Positions 1 through 7,938 of a DNA stretch of 64,000 nucleotides are shown in pieces. This stretch comes from Massilia mucilaginosa (GTDB taxonomy: Bacteria; Pseudomonadota; Gammaproteobacteria; Burkholderiales; Burkholderiaceae_D), in contig NZ_WHJH01000013.1 of NCBI RefSeq assembly GCF_011682145.1, positions 1 through 64,000 on the forward strand, given 5' to 3'. How positions within the stretch are numbered: position 1 is the first letter of the stretch; each line of letters starts with the position of its first letter. The notes beneath the pieces were generated by a model. It saw only the letters and a list, made by a program, of their open reading frames with translations. It was not told the origin of the DNA and made no database searches. The position numbers and the translations under genes were made by a program.

Positions 1-2
1 GG

Positions 3-194
3 GTGATCGCGCGCCGTATCAGCATGGGTACCCGCAGCGAAGCCGGCACGCGCGCGTTCGCGCTCCTGGCCAGCGTCATCGAGACGTGCAGAAAACGTTC
101 GGCCTCCTCTTGGACCTTCATTGCCAGCGTCATTGCCGCAGCCAGAAACGGTCTGACGGTGCCGGCGCTGCCAAAGATTCCGCTCGGGGTGTGA
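3..194 (+). CDS. IS66-type transposase, C-terminal fragment (cut by window start)
   Basis: This is the last 63 codons of a reading frame that enters from the left edge. The pattern GTRSEAGTRAFALLASVIETC followed by a helix and an LTVPALP tail matches what I recall of the C-terminal end of IS66-family transposases, where a GTxSExG stretch precedes a helix and a short proline-rich tail. The stop lies inside a sequence that looks like an IS66 terminal repeat, as expected for a gene ending at the element's right end. GC content drops sharply after it. The family call is by pattern memory; the catalytic DDE part is outside the window. Confidence 0.6.
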   Translation: MIARRISMGTRSEAGTRAFALLASVIETCRKRSASSWTFIASVIAAARNGLTVPALPKIPLGV

Positions 195-202
195 ACGGCT
201 AC
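191..202 (+). repeat. Putative right terminal inverted repeat of the IS66-type element
   Basis: GTGAACGGCTAC overlaps the transposase stop codon. Read inward from the right end it is GTAGCCGTTCAC, which resembles the GTAAGCG/GTTCAC-type termini of IS66 elements. The left end is not in the window, so the match and the 8-bp target duplication cannot be verified here. Confidence 0.45.
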
Positions 203-313
203 GTTAATGCTGTAGCGGTGGATAATATTGCGGAGTTAGCTAAGCACTATTTGTATTGGCTTCTTTGTATGGTTCCGTTTTTCTAAATTAAAATTCAAAA
301 AATTTCTGTGCAA

Positions 314-925
314 ATGGCCTCAAAATTTTCTACATTAAATGAAGCTGAACTGCTGCAACTTGCCATAAACGCAAGCGCATCTGGCAATGATGGCGCGGCA
401 ATTGTCTACTTCAAGGAGGCTGCATCGCGCCCTGACGCCTCCGGCACGACGCATTTTTTGCTTGGTGCCCATTACGCCCAGATCCAGATGTACGACCGTG
501 CCGTCGGCGAAATGGAGTCCGCTCTTGCCCTCGAACCCGGTCTGTCGATCGCACGTTTTCAGTTAGGTTTGCTTTGGCTGACCAACGGCGATGCCGAGCG
601 TGCCGTCACGGTACTCTCCCCGTTGCAGGAGTTGCCGGACAGCGACCCACTGCGCGTGTTCGGCCACGGCTTGATCCTGCTCGCGCAAAATCAGCTGCCC
701 GAGGCCAGTGCCGCCCTGGCAAAAGGGATCGAACTGAACAACACCAATCTTGCGCTTAACAAGGACATGCAAATGTTCATCGACGATATTGCGAAAGCGA
801 TCGCGGATAGCCCGGCGCCACCGGTCGTCCCCGCCTTTGCGGCAGCAGCCGACGAGCCTGTCGAAGACAACCCCTACCACCGTCACCTGCTCATGTCCGC
901 GTACGGTGGCACGCTACCGAAGTAA
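314..925 (+). CDS. Tetratricopeptide repeat (TPR) protein
   Basis: A protein of about 203 residues with TPR-like helical repeats: a YDRAVGEMESALALEPG unit near residues 60-75, then LARFQLGLLW and a later LPEASAALAKGIELN unit. No signal peptide or membrane segment is visible, so a cytoplasmic scaffold or chaperone-like role is likely. A GTG six bases upstream (308) is an equal start option; neither has a clear ribosome binding site. The C-terminal 40 residues are rich in Pro and Ala. A second TPR protein follows on the same strand. The partner is unknown; proximity to flagellar genes makes a secretion chaperone possible but unproven. Confidence 0.6.
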   Translation: MASKFSTLNEAELLQLAINASASGNDGAAIVYFKEAASRPDASGTTHFLLGAHYAQIQMYDRAVGEMESALALEPGLSIARFQLGLLWLTNGDAERAVTVLSPLQELPDSDPLRVFGHGLILLAQNQLPEASAALAKGIELNNTNLALNKDMQMFIDDIAKAIADSPAPPVVPAFAAAADEPVEDNPYHRHLLMSAYGGTLPK

Positions 926-1043
926 TTCACCCACGATCAGCTACAATCGGCGGCGATGCGGTACCTGCCCAGGCAGAACCCATATCGCCGCGATCCGCCC
1001 AACGCGCCGCCACGCCGCCCCACCATCTCCCGGACCTTGAATC

Positions 1044-2216
1044 ATGCAACAACAGACATCGCAAGAAGAACTGACGCGCCAGCGCGACCGCACCGAGGAA
1101 TACCTCGCGGCCGACCCCACCAACAAAAAATTGCTGACCCGCGCAATCGAGCTCAACCTTGCCTTGTCCAACCCGGCCGGCGCCGAGCCCCACGCAGCAG
1201 CGGCCGTCGCCGCCTTCCCGCAAGATCCGATGATCGTCTGCCTGCAAGCCCACGTCTTCGCCGCCCAGCAGCGCTGGAGCGACGCGGCGCCGGTCTACGC
1301 TGCCTTGCTCAGCCAAATCAGCGATCCGGACCTGGCCTTCAGCCTTGCCACCTGCCAGTTCTGGCTCGGCCAGCACCAAGCTGCGCTGGACACCATGGCG
1401 CCGTTCGAACACGCTCCCGACTTGCCTGCGGCAACGGTCACCTTGCTGGTCCGTGCGAATCACCACGTCGGCAAGACCGCACGCGCCATCGAACTCATCG
1501 AGCAGCACGAAGCGCGCCTGTCGGCCGATCCGGTGTTCCTGGCCGCCGCCAGCCTCGCCTATGCCGACAGCAACAAAGGCGCCGAAGCACTGCGCCTGAG
1601 CGAAGCGGCACTCGCGCACGGCGCGCGTCCCATCGAAGCCCTGGTCGTCAGCGCGACCTTGTGCCTGGAAAACGCCGATGCCGACGGCGCCCTCGCGCAG
1701 TTCCAGGAAGCGCTCGCCCTCAATCCCCAGGAAGGCCGCATCTGGAATGGCCTCGGCATGGCCAACCTGCTCAAGCGCGACTTCCCTGCGGCCGGCCAGC
1801 AGCTCGAACGCGCCACTGAGCTGATGCCATCCAACATCGCCAACTGGACCTTGCTCGGCTGGTGCCGCCTGATGCACAATCAGCCGGCCGAGGCGGACGC
1901 CGCCTTCGCGCGCGCCCTCGAACTCGACCCCGACATGAGCGAAACCCACGGCTCGATCGCGTTTATCGCTGCCTTGCGCGGTGAGCGTGGCGTGGCCGAG
2001 GCAGCATTGCAGCGCGCTCTGCGGCTGAACCCGCAATCCGTGACCGGCACCATGACGCGCATGGCGCTCGACGGCAAGCTGAACGACCTGGAGCAGTTCC
2101 GCAGCACCACGCTCAAGGCGACAGCCGGTCGCACGAATCTGTTCGGGGTCGACTTTAACGTCGTGGCCGAGCGCGTTCTCGACGCCGCATACCCCGCCGC
2201 GCATCCGGAGCAGTGA
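1044..2216 (+). CDS. TPR-repeat protein, second copy
   Basis: A 390-residue protein composed almost wholly of TPR helical pairs. The clearest unit is PQEGRIWNGLGMANLLKRDF followed by PSNIANWTLLGWCRLMHNQPAEADAAFARALELDPD, near residues 230-310. There is no signal peptide. It follows the first TPR gene by about 120 bases with no terminator seen, so the two may be cotranscribed. Such proteins usually mediate protein-protein contacts; the target is not evident. A long reverse-strand frame across this gene (927-2330) is a GC-phase shadow. The family assignment is safe, the function unknown. Confidence 0.65.
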   Translation: MQQQTSQEELTRQRDRTEEYLAADPTNKKLLTRAIELNLALSNPAGAEPHAAAAVAAFPQDPMIVCLQAHVFAAQQRWSDAAPVYAALLSQISDPDLAFSLATCQFWLGQHQAALDTMAPFEHAPDLPAATVTLLVRANHHVGKTARAIELIEQHEARLSADPVFLAAASLAYADSNKGAEALRLSEAALAHGARPIEALVVSATLCLENADADGALAQFQEALALNPQEGRIWNGLGMANLLKRDFPAAGQQLERATELMPSNIANWTLLGWCRLMHNQPAEADAAFARALELDPDMSETHGSIAFIAALRGERGVAEAALQRALRLNPQSVTGTMTRMALDGKLNDLEQFRSTTLKATAGRTNLFGVDFNVVAERVLDAAYPAAHPEQ

Positions 2217-2342
2217 GGCGCCGCCGGCTTGCCGGGCAGGTAGGCCGATCATTTCCACGCACGCGATGCGTCGACCGCACGGTCTTCCAGCCGAGTCAGG
2301 CACGCCGGCGCGGCAAAACCTGCTTTCCAAGGTAGCGGCGAT

Positions 2343-2364
2343 CTGACATAGTACAGACTGTCAG
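2343..2364. promoter_or_regulatory. Dyad upstream of fliH
   Basis: A perfect 6-bp inverted repeat, CTGACA and TGTCAG, separated by 10 bp, lies 52-73 bases before the fliH start in the short region between the TPR genes and fliH. It could be an operator or part of a promoter. No sigma-28 consensus is obvious nearby. Confidence 0.3.
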
Positions 2365-2415
2365 TTCCTCACTCGCGCAACAGCGTGGCTTCCCTATTTT
2401 TAGATCGTAGAAGTT

Positions 2416-3207
2416 ATGGTTTCCATCATTCGTTCCCCCGCAATCTCGGAAGAGAGGCGCAAGCTCAAGAGCCGGCGTACGGTTGCCAGCGAGGCCAGTA
2501 GCGCTGCTGCCGCCGCACCGGCAGCGGTCAGTGCCCCTGCCGCGCCAACGGCGCCGGCCACCCCTGCGCCGCTTCCCGCAGCAGCTTTCAGGCCATCCGC
2601 TCCTGCCGCGCCGCCTCCGCCGGCGCCTCCCGCGCCCGACATGAAGGCCCTGGTCGCCCAGGCGCGTGAATCCGTGCTTGCCGAGTTCAAGGTCGAAGCC
2701 GACAAGGCGCGTGAACTGGGTCGCCAGCGCGGCCTGGAGGAAGGGCGCCAGAGCGGCGCCGAGGAAGCCAAAAAGACCTTCGGCGCCGAGCTGGCCCGGG
2801 TGCGCTCGATCGCCGACGCGCTGCAGCAGGCCACCGTCAGCGGCTTCAAGGGCCTGGAAGACATGGCCGTCGCCATCGCCTTCGAAGCGGTGTGTAAGAT
2901 GATGGGCAGCGCCGCCGTCACGCGCGAGGGCATCCATGCGCTGGTGAGCGAGGCTGCGGCGCACGCGGTCAGCAGCGAAAAGGTGGTGGTGCGCCTGCAT
3001 CCTGGCGACCTGGCGGCCCTGCGCGAGGCCGGCGCGCTGGACGATGCGCTGCCGTCAGGCACCCTGGTGTCGTGGAGCGGCGACAAGAACGTCGCCCTGG
3101 GCGGCTGCATCGTGGAAACCGAAAGCGGCGAACTCGATGCCCGCCTCGAAACCCAGCTCGAACGGCTGCGCGCTACGCTGATCTCCGCGCGCGGCAACCC
3201 TCAGTAA
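2416..3207 (+). CDS. fliH: Flagellar/type III export ATPase regulator FliH
   Basis: 263 residues. Residues about 25-80 form an unusually long Pro/Ala-rich linker. From about residue 85 a charged helix with G-x3-G-like spacing (ELGRQRGLEEGRQSGAEEA) precedes the FliH/SctL domain. The C-terminal GGCIVETESGELDARLETQLERL stretch is typical of this family. FliH dimers hold and restrain the FliI ATPase at the export gate. The gene is detached from the rest: it lies on the opposite strand, converges on the last gene of the flagellar block with stop codons overlapping by 7 bases, and is absent from its usual place between fliG and fliI. It therefore needs its own promoter. Confidence 0.88.
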   Translation: MVSIIRSPAISEERRKLKSRRTVASEASSAAAAAPAAVSAPAAPTAPATPAPLPAAAFRPSAPAAPPPPAPPAPDMKALVAQARESVLAEFKVEADKARELGRQRGLEEGRQSGAEEAKKTFGAELARVRSIADALQQATVSGFKGLEDMAVAIAFEAVCKMMGSAAVTREGIHALVSEAAAHAVSSEKVVVRLHPGDLAALREAGALDDALPSGTLVSWSGDKNVALGGCIVETESGELDARLETQLERLRATLISARGNPQ

Positions 3208-3593
3208 TTCTTCCTTCCGTCGCCGCACAGGCTCTCCGCAGCCTGCGCAATCGCGCCGGCTATCTGCGGATCGTCTTCCATCGTCAGCTGTACCTGGTCG
3301 ACCATGGCGTAAAACGCAGGATCGTTGATCAACGCTTCACCGAACTCGGCGAGCAAGACCGATTCGAGAAAAATCCGGAAAGCCTTGCGCCCGCGCTCGG
3401 GATCGGCCTGGTCGAGTGCGGCCACGCGCTGCAGCAGCAGGCCACTCATGCGCGCGCTCGCCTGCGCCGGCCTGGTGCGTGGCGCAGGTTTCTCGGCCAT
3501 GGCCGGGCCGCGCCGGTCGCTGTTCCCGACACGGCTACTCATTTCGGCACGGATCGTCGCGACGATCTGCTGCACGCTGCTTATTCCCGCCAT
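3201..3593 (-). CDS. Unrecognised small protein, last gene of the flagellar block
   Basis: 130 residues from the ATG at 3593; a GTG at 3626 would add 11 residues and overlap the fliA stop. The N-terminal half is low-complexity (Arg, Pro, Ala). The C-terminal half is helical, with KAFRIFLESVLLAEFGEALI followed by DPAFYAMVDQVQLTMEDDP. I do not recognise the family. The helix-loop-helix pattern with a Phe-rich first helix and a later MVDQ segment loosely resembles the rod-binding domain of FlgJ, which is otherwise missing from this locus. The position right after fliA also allows an anti-sigma factor. Both are guesses from context. Confidence 0.5.
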   Translation of the reverse strand: MAGISSVQQIVATIRAEMSSRVGNSDRRGPAMAEKPAPRTRPAQASARMSGLLLQRVAALDQADPERGRKAFRIFLESVLLAEFGEALINDPAFYAMVDQVQLTMEDDPQIAGAIAQAAESLCGDGRKNY

Positions 3594-3619
3594 GGACCCG
3601 CTTTCGTTCTGGTTGATCG

Positions 3620-4381
3620 CTACCACACCATATCGCAGGCGCTCACCGCATTCGCCGCCCGCCGCAGCAAGGCCAGCGCCTTATTGTGAATCTGCGACAC
3701 GCGTCCCTTGGTCAAGCCCATGGTCTGGGCAATGACGGCGAACGGCACCTGGTTCAGATAGTGGTACTTTATCACCATTCGTTCCTTCTCAGGCAGGTTG
3801 CCCACCAGTGCTTGCATCTTGCTGCGCAGTTGGGTCATCTCGACCCGCGTGTAATGCTGGTCGGCCACCGTGGCGTCTTCATGGTAGTACACCACCGGAT
3901 CGTCGAGCACGTAACCGAGTGCCAGCCCAACGGCCACGTCGGCCAGTTGCTGGAACAGGTCCCCGGTGCGGGCGTCGAGCGCATCCCGCAACGATTCGCC
4001 CCGCTCTAACTGGAGCCGCCTGCGGGTATTCACCTGGGTGCGCTTTTCGCTCATCTGGCCGATGCCGTCGAGGATGGCGCCGTTGATGCGGTGTCCGGCA
4101 AACGTCTTGAACTGGTTGCCCATCCCCGGGTCGAAGCGGTCTACCGCCTCGATCAGGCCGATGGTGCCGAATTGCAGGTATTCATTGAATTCGAGGTCGT
4201 GGTCGATTCGGCCGGCGAACATCTTGGCCGCCAGCATGCGTACGAAGGGCAGGTAGGCTTCGATCAGGCGCGCGCGCGCGGCCTCGCCGCCGCGACGCGC
4301 GGCTTTCCACAGCGCCGGCTCGTCGGCCAGCACGGGGGCGGTGGCGGCGCCAGCGGCGCCTTGTGAAGCAGGACGTTGCAC
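3620..4381 (-). CDS. fliA: Flagellar sigma factor FliA (sigma-28)
   Basis: 253 residues. Region 2 is clear (LPFVRMLAAKMF, then DLEFNEYLQFGTIGLIEAVDRFDP, then FKTFAGHRINGAILDGI), and region 4 is at the C-terminus (LPEKERMVIKYHYLNQVPFAVIAQTMGLTKGRVSQIH). Sigma-28 directs core polymerase to late flagellar promoters. The start is GTG at 4381, 7 bases after the fliP stop. No flgM anti-sigma gene is recognisable in the window and no late genes are present, so its targets must lie elsewhere. The family assignment is firm. Confidence 0.92.
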   Translation of the reverse strand: MQRPASQGAAGAATAPVLADEPALWKAARRGGEAARARLIEAYLPFVRMLAAKMFAGRIDHDLEFNEYLQFGTIGLIEAVDRFDPGMGNQFKTFAGHRINGAILDGIGQMSEKRTQVNTRRRLQLERGESLRDALDARTGDLFQQLADVAVGLALGYVLDDPVVYYHEDATVADQHYTRVEMTQLRSKMQALVGNLPEKERMVIKYHYLNQVPFAVIAQTMGLTKGRVSQIHNKALALLRRAANAVSACDMVW

Positions 4382-4388
4382 AGGCCGG

Positions 4389-5156
4389 CTAATTGAAGGT
4401 GCCGAGCAGGGCGCGGATCACCAGGTTCCAGCCGTCGATCAGCACGAACATCAAGATCTTGAGCGGCAGCGAAATGGTCACCGGTGGCACCATCATCATG
4501 CCCAGCGCCATCAGGATGGTCGAGACGATCAGGTCGATCAGCACGAAGGGCAAAAAGATCACGAAGCCGATCTGGAAGGCCGCGCGCAGTTCCGACAGCA
4601 TGAAGGCCGGAATCAGTTGCACCGTCGAGATGTCGTCGACGGTGGCCGGGGTCGGGGCTTTGGCAATCTCCACCATCAACTGCAAGTCCTGCTCGCGCGT
4701 CTGGCGCACCATGAAGTCGCGGATTGGGCGCAAGGCCGTGTCGAACGCCGGCTGGGCTTCCATCTTGCCGTTCATGAAGGGCTGGAAGGCCTGGTCGTTC
4801 ACTTGCGTGAGCACCGGCGCCATGGTGAAGAAGGTCAGGAATAGCGCCAGGCTCATCAGTACCGTATTCGGCGGCGTCTCCTGCATGCCCATGGCGTGGC
4901 GCAGCATCGACAGCACCACCGTGATGCGGATGAAAGAGGTGACCGACACCAGCAGCGCCGGCGCCAGGCTGAGCACGGTCAGGCCGAGCAGGATTTTCAG
5001 CGCGGCCGACACCTGGCTGGCCTGGCCGCCGGCGCCGTTGATGTTGATGTCGACGCCGGGCAGGCTGATGGCCGGTGCGCCGGCCGCCATGGCGCTGCCG
5101 GCAAGGCCGCACAGTAAGGCGCACAGCAGGGCGGTGCGCAAGACAGGTTTATGCAT
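4389..5156 (-). CDS. fliP: Flagellar export gate protein FliP
   Basis: 255 residues starting MHKPVLRTALLCALLCG, a cleavable signal peptide ending AMA. Four membrane segments follow, with the family block SFIRITVVLSMLRHAMGMQETPPN and the C-terminal LPFVLIDLIVSTILMALGMMM. FliP5-FliQ4-FliR1 forms the membrane export gate. The start at 5156 is chosen because it begins the signal peptide and overlaps the fliO stop by 8 bases. An in-frame upstream start would add 14 basic residues before the signal. Length and sequence are canonical. Confidence 0.95.
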   Translation of the reverse strand: MHKPVLRTALLCALLCGLAGSAMAAGAPAISLPGVDININGAGGQASQVSAALKILLGLTVLSLAPALLVSVTSFIRITVVLSMLRHAMGMQETPPNTVLMSLALFLTFFTMAPVLTQVNDQAFQPFMNGKMEAQPAFDTALRPIRDFMVRQTREQDLQLMVEIAKAPTPATVDDISTVQLIPAFMLSELRAAFQIGFVIFLPFVLIDLIVSTILMALGMMMVPPVTISLPLKILMFVLIDGWNLVIRALLGTFN

Positions 5157-5595
5157 GTTGGTCTCCTTGCGCGGCCTTGGCCGCCTTGGTCTCGACAACC
5201 GTCGCGCTGCGGCTGCTCACCAGGCGCAAGCCGTTCTCGCTTTCGGCCAGCAGCAGTTCTTCGCCGTCGTAGTGCACCACGTGCAAGGTACTGCGCCTGC
5301 TAAGACGCATCGATTCGATGGTGCGCAGGCGGCGCGCCTGGCGCAGCGGCCCGCCGCCCTTGAGCGTGTAGCGCTTGAGCGCGAAGATGACGCCGTAAGC
5401 CGCCAGCGCGGCCAGCACCAGCCCGGCCATGCTTTGGTAGGCCAGCGATCCGGCGCCTTGCTTGTCCTGCTTGAACGGGATGGACGTGCGCGGCGCCGCC
5501 GGCGCCCCGGGCGAGGCGTCGGCGCGCGCCAGCGCCGGCAGCGCCATTGTCAGGCTCAGCAGCAAAACGCCGAGGGCAACGCGCAGCGTGGTCAT
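5149..5595 (-). CDS. fliO: Flagellar export protein FliO
   Basis: 148 residues with a signal peptide (ending near ALARA), a short periplasmic linker, a single membrane helix (SMAGLVLAALAAYGVIFAL) and a cytoplasmic FliO domain containing RRSTLHVVHYDGEELLLAES. FliO assists FliP ring assembly. It overlaps fliN by an ATGA junction and fliP by 8 bases, so translation is probably coupled. Length is typical for the family. Confidence 0.88.
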   Translation of the reverse strand: MTTLRVALGVLLLSLTMALPALARADASPGAPAAPRTSIPFKQDKQGAGSLAYQSMAGLVLAALAAYGVIFALKRYTLKGGGPLRQARRLRTIESMRLSRRSTLHVVHYDGEELLLAESENGLRLVSSRSATVVETKAAKAAQGDQHA

Positions 5596-5924
5596 GGCTG
5601 GCCGACTTTCGGCAATTCCGTGATGCGCACGCCGAAGTTGTCGTCCACCGCCACCAGCTGGCCGCGCGCGACGATATTGCCTTCGAGCAGAACGTCCACC
5701 GGCGAGTCGAGCGCCGCGTCCAGCTTGAGGATATGTTCTTCCCTCATGTTCATCAGCTCGCCGATACTGACCACCGCATCGCCGATCTTCACCGACAGCT
5801 TGACCTTGACGTTCTGGATCACGTCCAGGTTGCCGCTGAGGATGGAGTGGCCCTGGCCGCTGCCCGCTTGCAGTTCCGGCAAGTCGATATGCTGGGGTGC
5901 GCTGTTGCTTTGTTGCTCGTTCAT
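5592..5924 (-). CDS. fliN: Flagellar C-ring protein FliN
   Basis: 110 residues. A short polar N-terminus precedes one SpoA domain (NVKVKLSVKIGDAVVSIGELMNM ... LDSPVDVLLEGNIVARGQLVAVDDNFGVRITEL), the canonical FliN/SctQ-C fold. In flagella FliN forms the bottom of the C-ring and docks FliH for export. This is the most conventional of the rotor-type genes in this locus. It lies 28 bases after the FliM-like gene and overlaps fliO. Confidence 0.93.
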   Translation of the reverse strand: MNEQQSNSAPQHIDLPELQAGSGQGHSILSGNLDVIQNVKVKLSVKIGDAVVSIGELMNMREEHILKLDAALDSPVDVLLEGNIVARGQLVAVDDNFGVRITELPKVGQP

Positions 5925-5952
5925 GTTGAATTCCTTTAGAGTATCGCCGCGC

Positions 5953-6735
5953 TCAGCGCGCAGCCTTGATCAGTTCGACGGCGTAGGCGCCGTCCAGCGC
6001 GCCCAGATGGGCGCCGCAGACGGTGGTATCGCCCGGCCCGGTGACGCGCAATGCCTGATCGGTTGCCATCGGCAGCGCCAGCACGTCGCCCACGGCGAGC
6101 GTGCGCAGGTAGCCCAGGGTCAGTTCGGTGCGGCACAGTTCCACGCTCAGCGGCACCGGCAAGGACGCCAAAGCGCGGTGCAGGCTGGTCAGGGGCGCGG
6201 CGCCGGCGCGCGCGCGTAGCGGGGGCGGCGCCGGCAGCACCGCCGCCGGCAGCAGCAGGCGCAAGGCGCGTTCGCCCAGCTGCACGCTGCACACCACCGC
6301 GCCGGAGCCGGGGCGGGTCAGGTGCGCAGGAAGCGTTTGCGCGGGCGCTGCCTGCGAAGCGCGTCCGGTGAGTGCACTGAACAGGGTTTGCAGCAAGTCT
6401 TCCAGCGCGTCTTCCGCCACCCCGCCACCAAGGCGCGAGGCCAGGTTGCGGCCGCTGGCGGCATCGAGGTTCGACAAGCCGAACACCAGCTGTTCCAGGT
6501 AGCGCTCCATGCCCGCGGGAACAACGGCCCAGACCGGCAGGCCGCCGTCCAGCAGGCGGCAGCGCAGCTCGCCCGCCGCCAGCCGGCCAACCTGTTCGCT
6601 GGCGGCTGCGCAGCCAAGCGCATGGTCGGGCAGGGTGGTCCAGGCCGCGCCCCACTGGGCCAGTGCGGCGCTGGCGCGGGCCGCCAGCGCATCGCCGCTG
6701 CTGCGCTTTAGCAACTGAAAAGGAGAAACGTTCAC
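5953..6735 (-). CDS. FliM/SctQ-like SpoA-domain protein, divergent
   Basis: 260 residues, shorter than typical FliM (about 330). The C-terminal 70 residues form a SpoA domain (LPVPLSVELCRTELTLGYLRTLAVGDVLALP). The N-terminus, MNVSPFQLLKRSS, has no LSQxEIDALL CheY-binding motif, and the middle part lacks an obvious CheC-like core of FliM. The position before fliN is that of fliM. Sequence and length are closer in style to the SctQ proteins of non-flagellar type III systems. A role as the sorting/C-ring platform is inferred. The start is GTG at 6735, behind AAGGCGGA, 9 bases after flgE. Confidence 0.7.
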   Translation of the reverse strand: MNVSPFQLLKRSSGDALAARASAALAQWGAAWTTLPDHALGCAAASEQVGRLAAGELRCRLLDGGLPVWAVVPAGMERYLEQLVFGLSNLDAASGRNLASRLGGGVAEDALEDLLQTLFSALTGRASQAAPAQTLPAHLTRPGSGAVVCSVQLGERALRLLLPAAVLPAPPPLRARAGAAPLTSLHRALASLPVPLSVELCRTELTLGYLRTLAVGDVLALPMATDQALRVTGPGDTTVCGAHLGALDGAYAVELIKAAR

Positions 6736-6744
6736 GGGTCCGCC

Positions 6745-7923
6745 TTAGCCTTTCATGCGCATCAAGGTGTCGAGCATCTCGTTCGCCGTGCTGATCAGTT
6801 CCGACGAAGCCTGGTAGCCGCGCTGGGTGACGATGATTGCCGAAAATGCCTTGGACAGGTCGACGTTCGAGCCTTCCACCGACTTGGCGCTGATGGCGCT
6901 GCCGTCCTCGCCGGCCACGCCCAGCTTGACCGCCTGCGAATTGGCGCTCTTGAAGGTGTTGCCACCGACCTGGTCCAGGTCGGTGGCGGTATTGACCTGC
7001 GCCAGCGCCAGTTGCTGGCCGCTGCCGGTCTGGCCATTCGAGTAGTTGATCACCATCTTGCCGGCCTTGTCGAAGGTGACCTTGCTCAGGGCGCCCTGGC
7101 CGTAGCCGTCCACGGTTGGCGTGCTGATGTTGGCCAGTCCGGCCGGCAGCACGGTCATGCCCGCGTTCAGGGTCAAGGTCATCGGCATCTTGGCCGCGTC
7201 CGCCGGTGCATAGTTGAACGACACGGTCGAGCGGGCCGGATCCAGCTTGCCGTCGATGAAGCGCACTTCGCCGCTGCCCACGGTGGTGGTGCCATCCTTG
7301 ATCGTCACCAGCCAGCTGCCGGCGGTGACCACGCTGTTGTTTTTGAACTCGACCGACAAGGCGCGGTTGGCGCCGACGCTGTCGATCACGTTGATGCCGC
7401 TGACCACCTTGGGCGATTCGGCGAGCGATAGGCTGCCGCCCAGCTTGATGCTGGTGCTGGGCAGGGCGGCGTTGATGCGCGAGCCTTCCAGGGTGATGTC
7501 TTTCAGGGTGCCCTCGGCGCTCAGCTGCTGCACCGTGTCGCCAGCGGCGTTGGTCAGGACGCCGTCGTTGTTGAAGTTGAAGCGGCCGTCGCGCGTGTAG
7601 GTGGTATTGCCGGTGTCGTCGCGCAGCACGAAAAAGCCGTTGCCGTCGATCGCCACGTCCAGGTCGCTGGTGGTCTGGTTGATCGGGCCCTGGGTAAAGT
7701 CGACCATGGTCGGCAGGGTGCCCAGCCCCGAGCCGCTGTGGGTGCCGGTCTTGCCGGCGCCCGCGCCGGCGCTGTTGCCGCCGGCCGAAAACAGGGCGGC
7801 GAACTGGCTGTTGGCGCCCTTGAAGCCGGGCGTATTCAGGTTGGCCACGTTGTTGCTGATGGTTTCCAGTTCCTTTGAGAAGCCGATCAGACCCGAGGTG
7901 CCGATATTGATTGATTTGAGCAT
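6745..7923 (-). CDS. flgE: Flagellar hook protein FlgE
   Basis: 392 residues. The N-terminal rod/hook motif (IGTSGLIGFSKELETISNNVANLNTPGFKG) and C-terminal coiled segment (GYQASSELISTANEMLDTLMRMKG) frame a D1 domain with NQTTSDLDVAIDGNGFFVL. FlgE polymerises into the hook, exported by the type III gate and capped by FlgD. Length is close to enterobacterial FlgE. The gene sits between flgD and the FliM-like gene. Its presence argues that this machine builds at least a hook. Confidence 0.93.
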   Translation of the reverse strand: MLKSINIGTSGLIGFSKELETISNNVANLNTPGFKGANSQFAALFSAGGNSAGAGAGKTGTHSGSGLGTLPTMVDFTQGPINQTTSDLDVAIDGNGFFVLRDDTGNTTYTRDGRFNFNNDGVLTNAAGDTVQQLSAEGTLKDITLEGSRINAALPSTSIKLGGSLSLAESPKVVSGINVIDSVGANRALSVEFKNNSVVTAGSWLVTIKDGTTTVGSGEVRFIDGKLDPARSTVSFNYAPADAAKMPMTLTLNAGMTVLPAGLANISTPTVDGYGQGALSKVTFDKAGKMVINYSNGQTGSGQQLALAQVNTATDLDQVGGNTFKSANSQAVKLGVAGEDGSAISAKSVEGSNVDLSKAFSAIIVTQRGYQASSELISTANEMLDTLMRMKG

Positions 7924-7938
7924 GGGATGTCCTTGGGT

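Noticed and set aside
927-2330. 467-codon reverse-strand frame across the second TPR gene
   Set aside because: It mirrors the GC phase of the TPR gene, has no domain and overlaps a well-supported protein.
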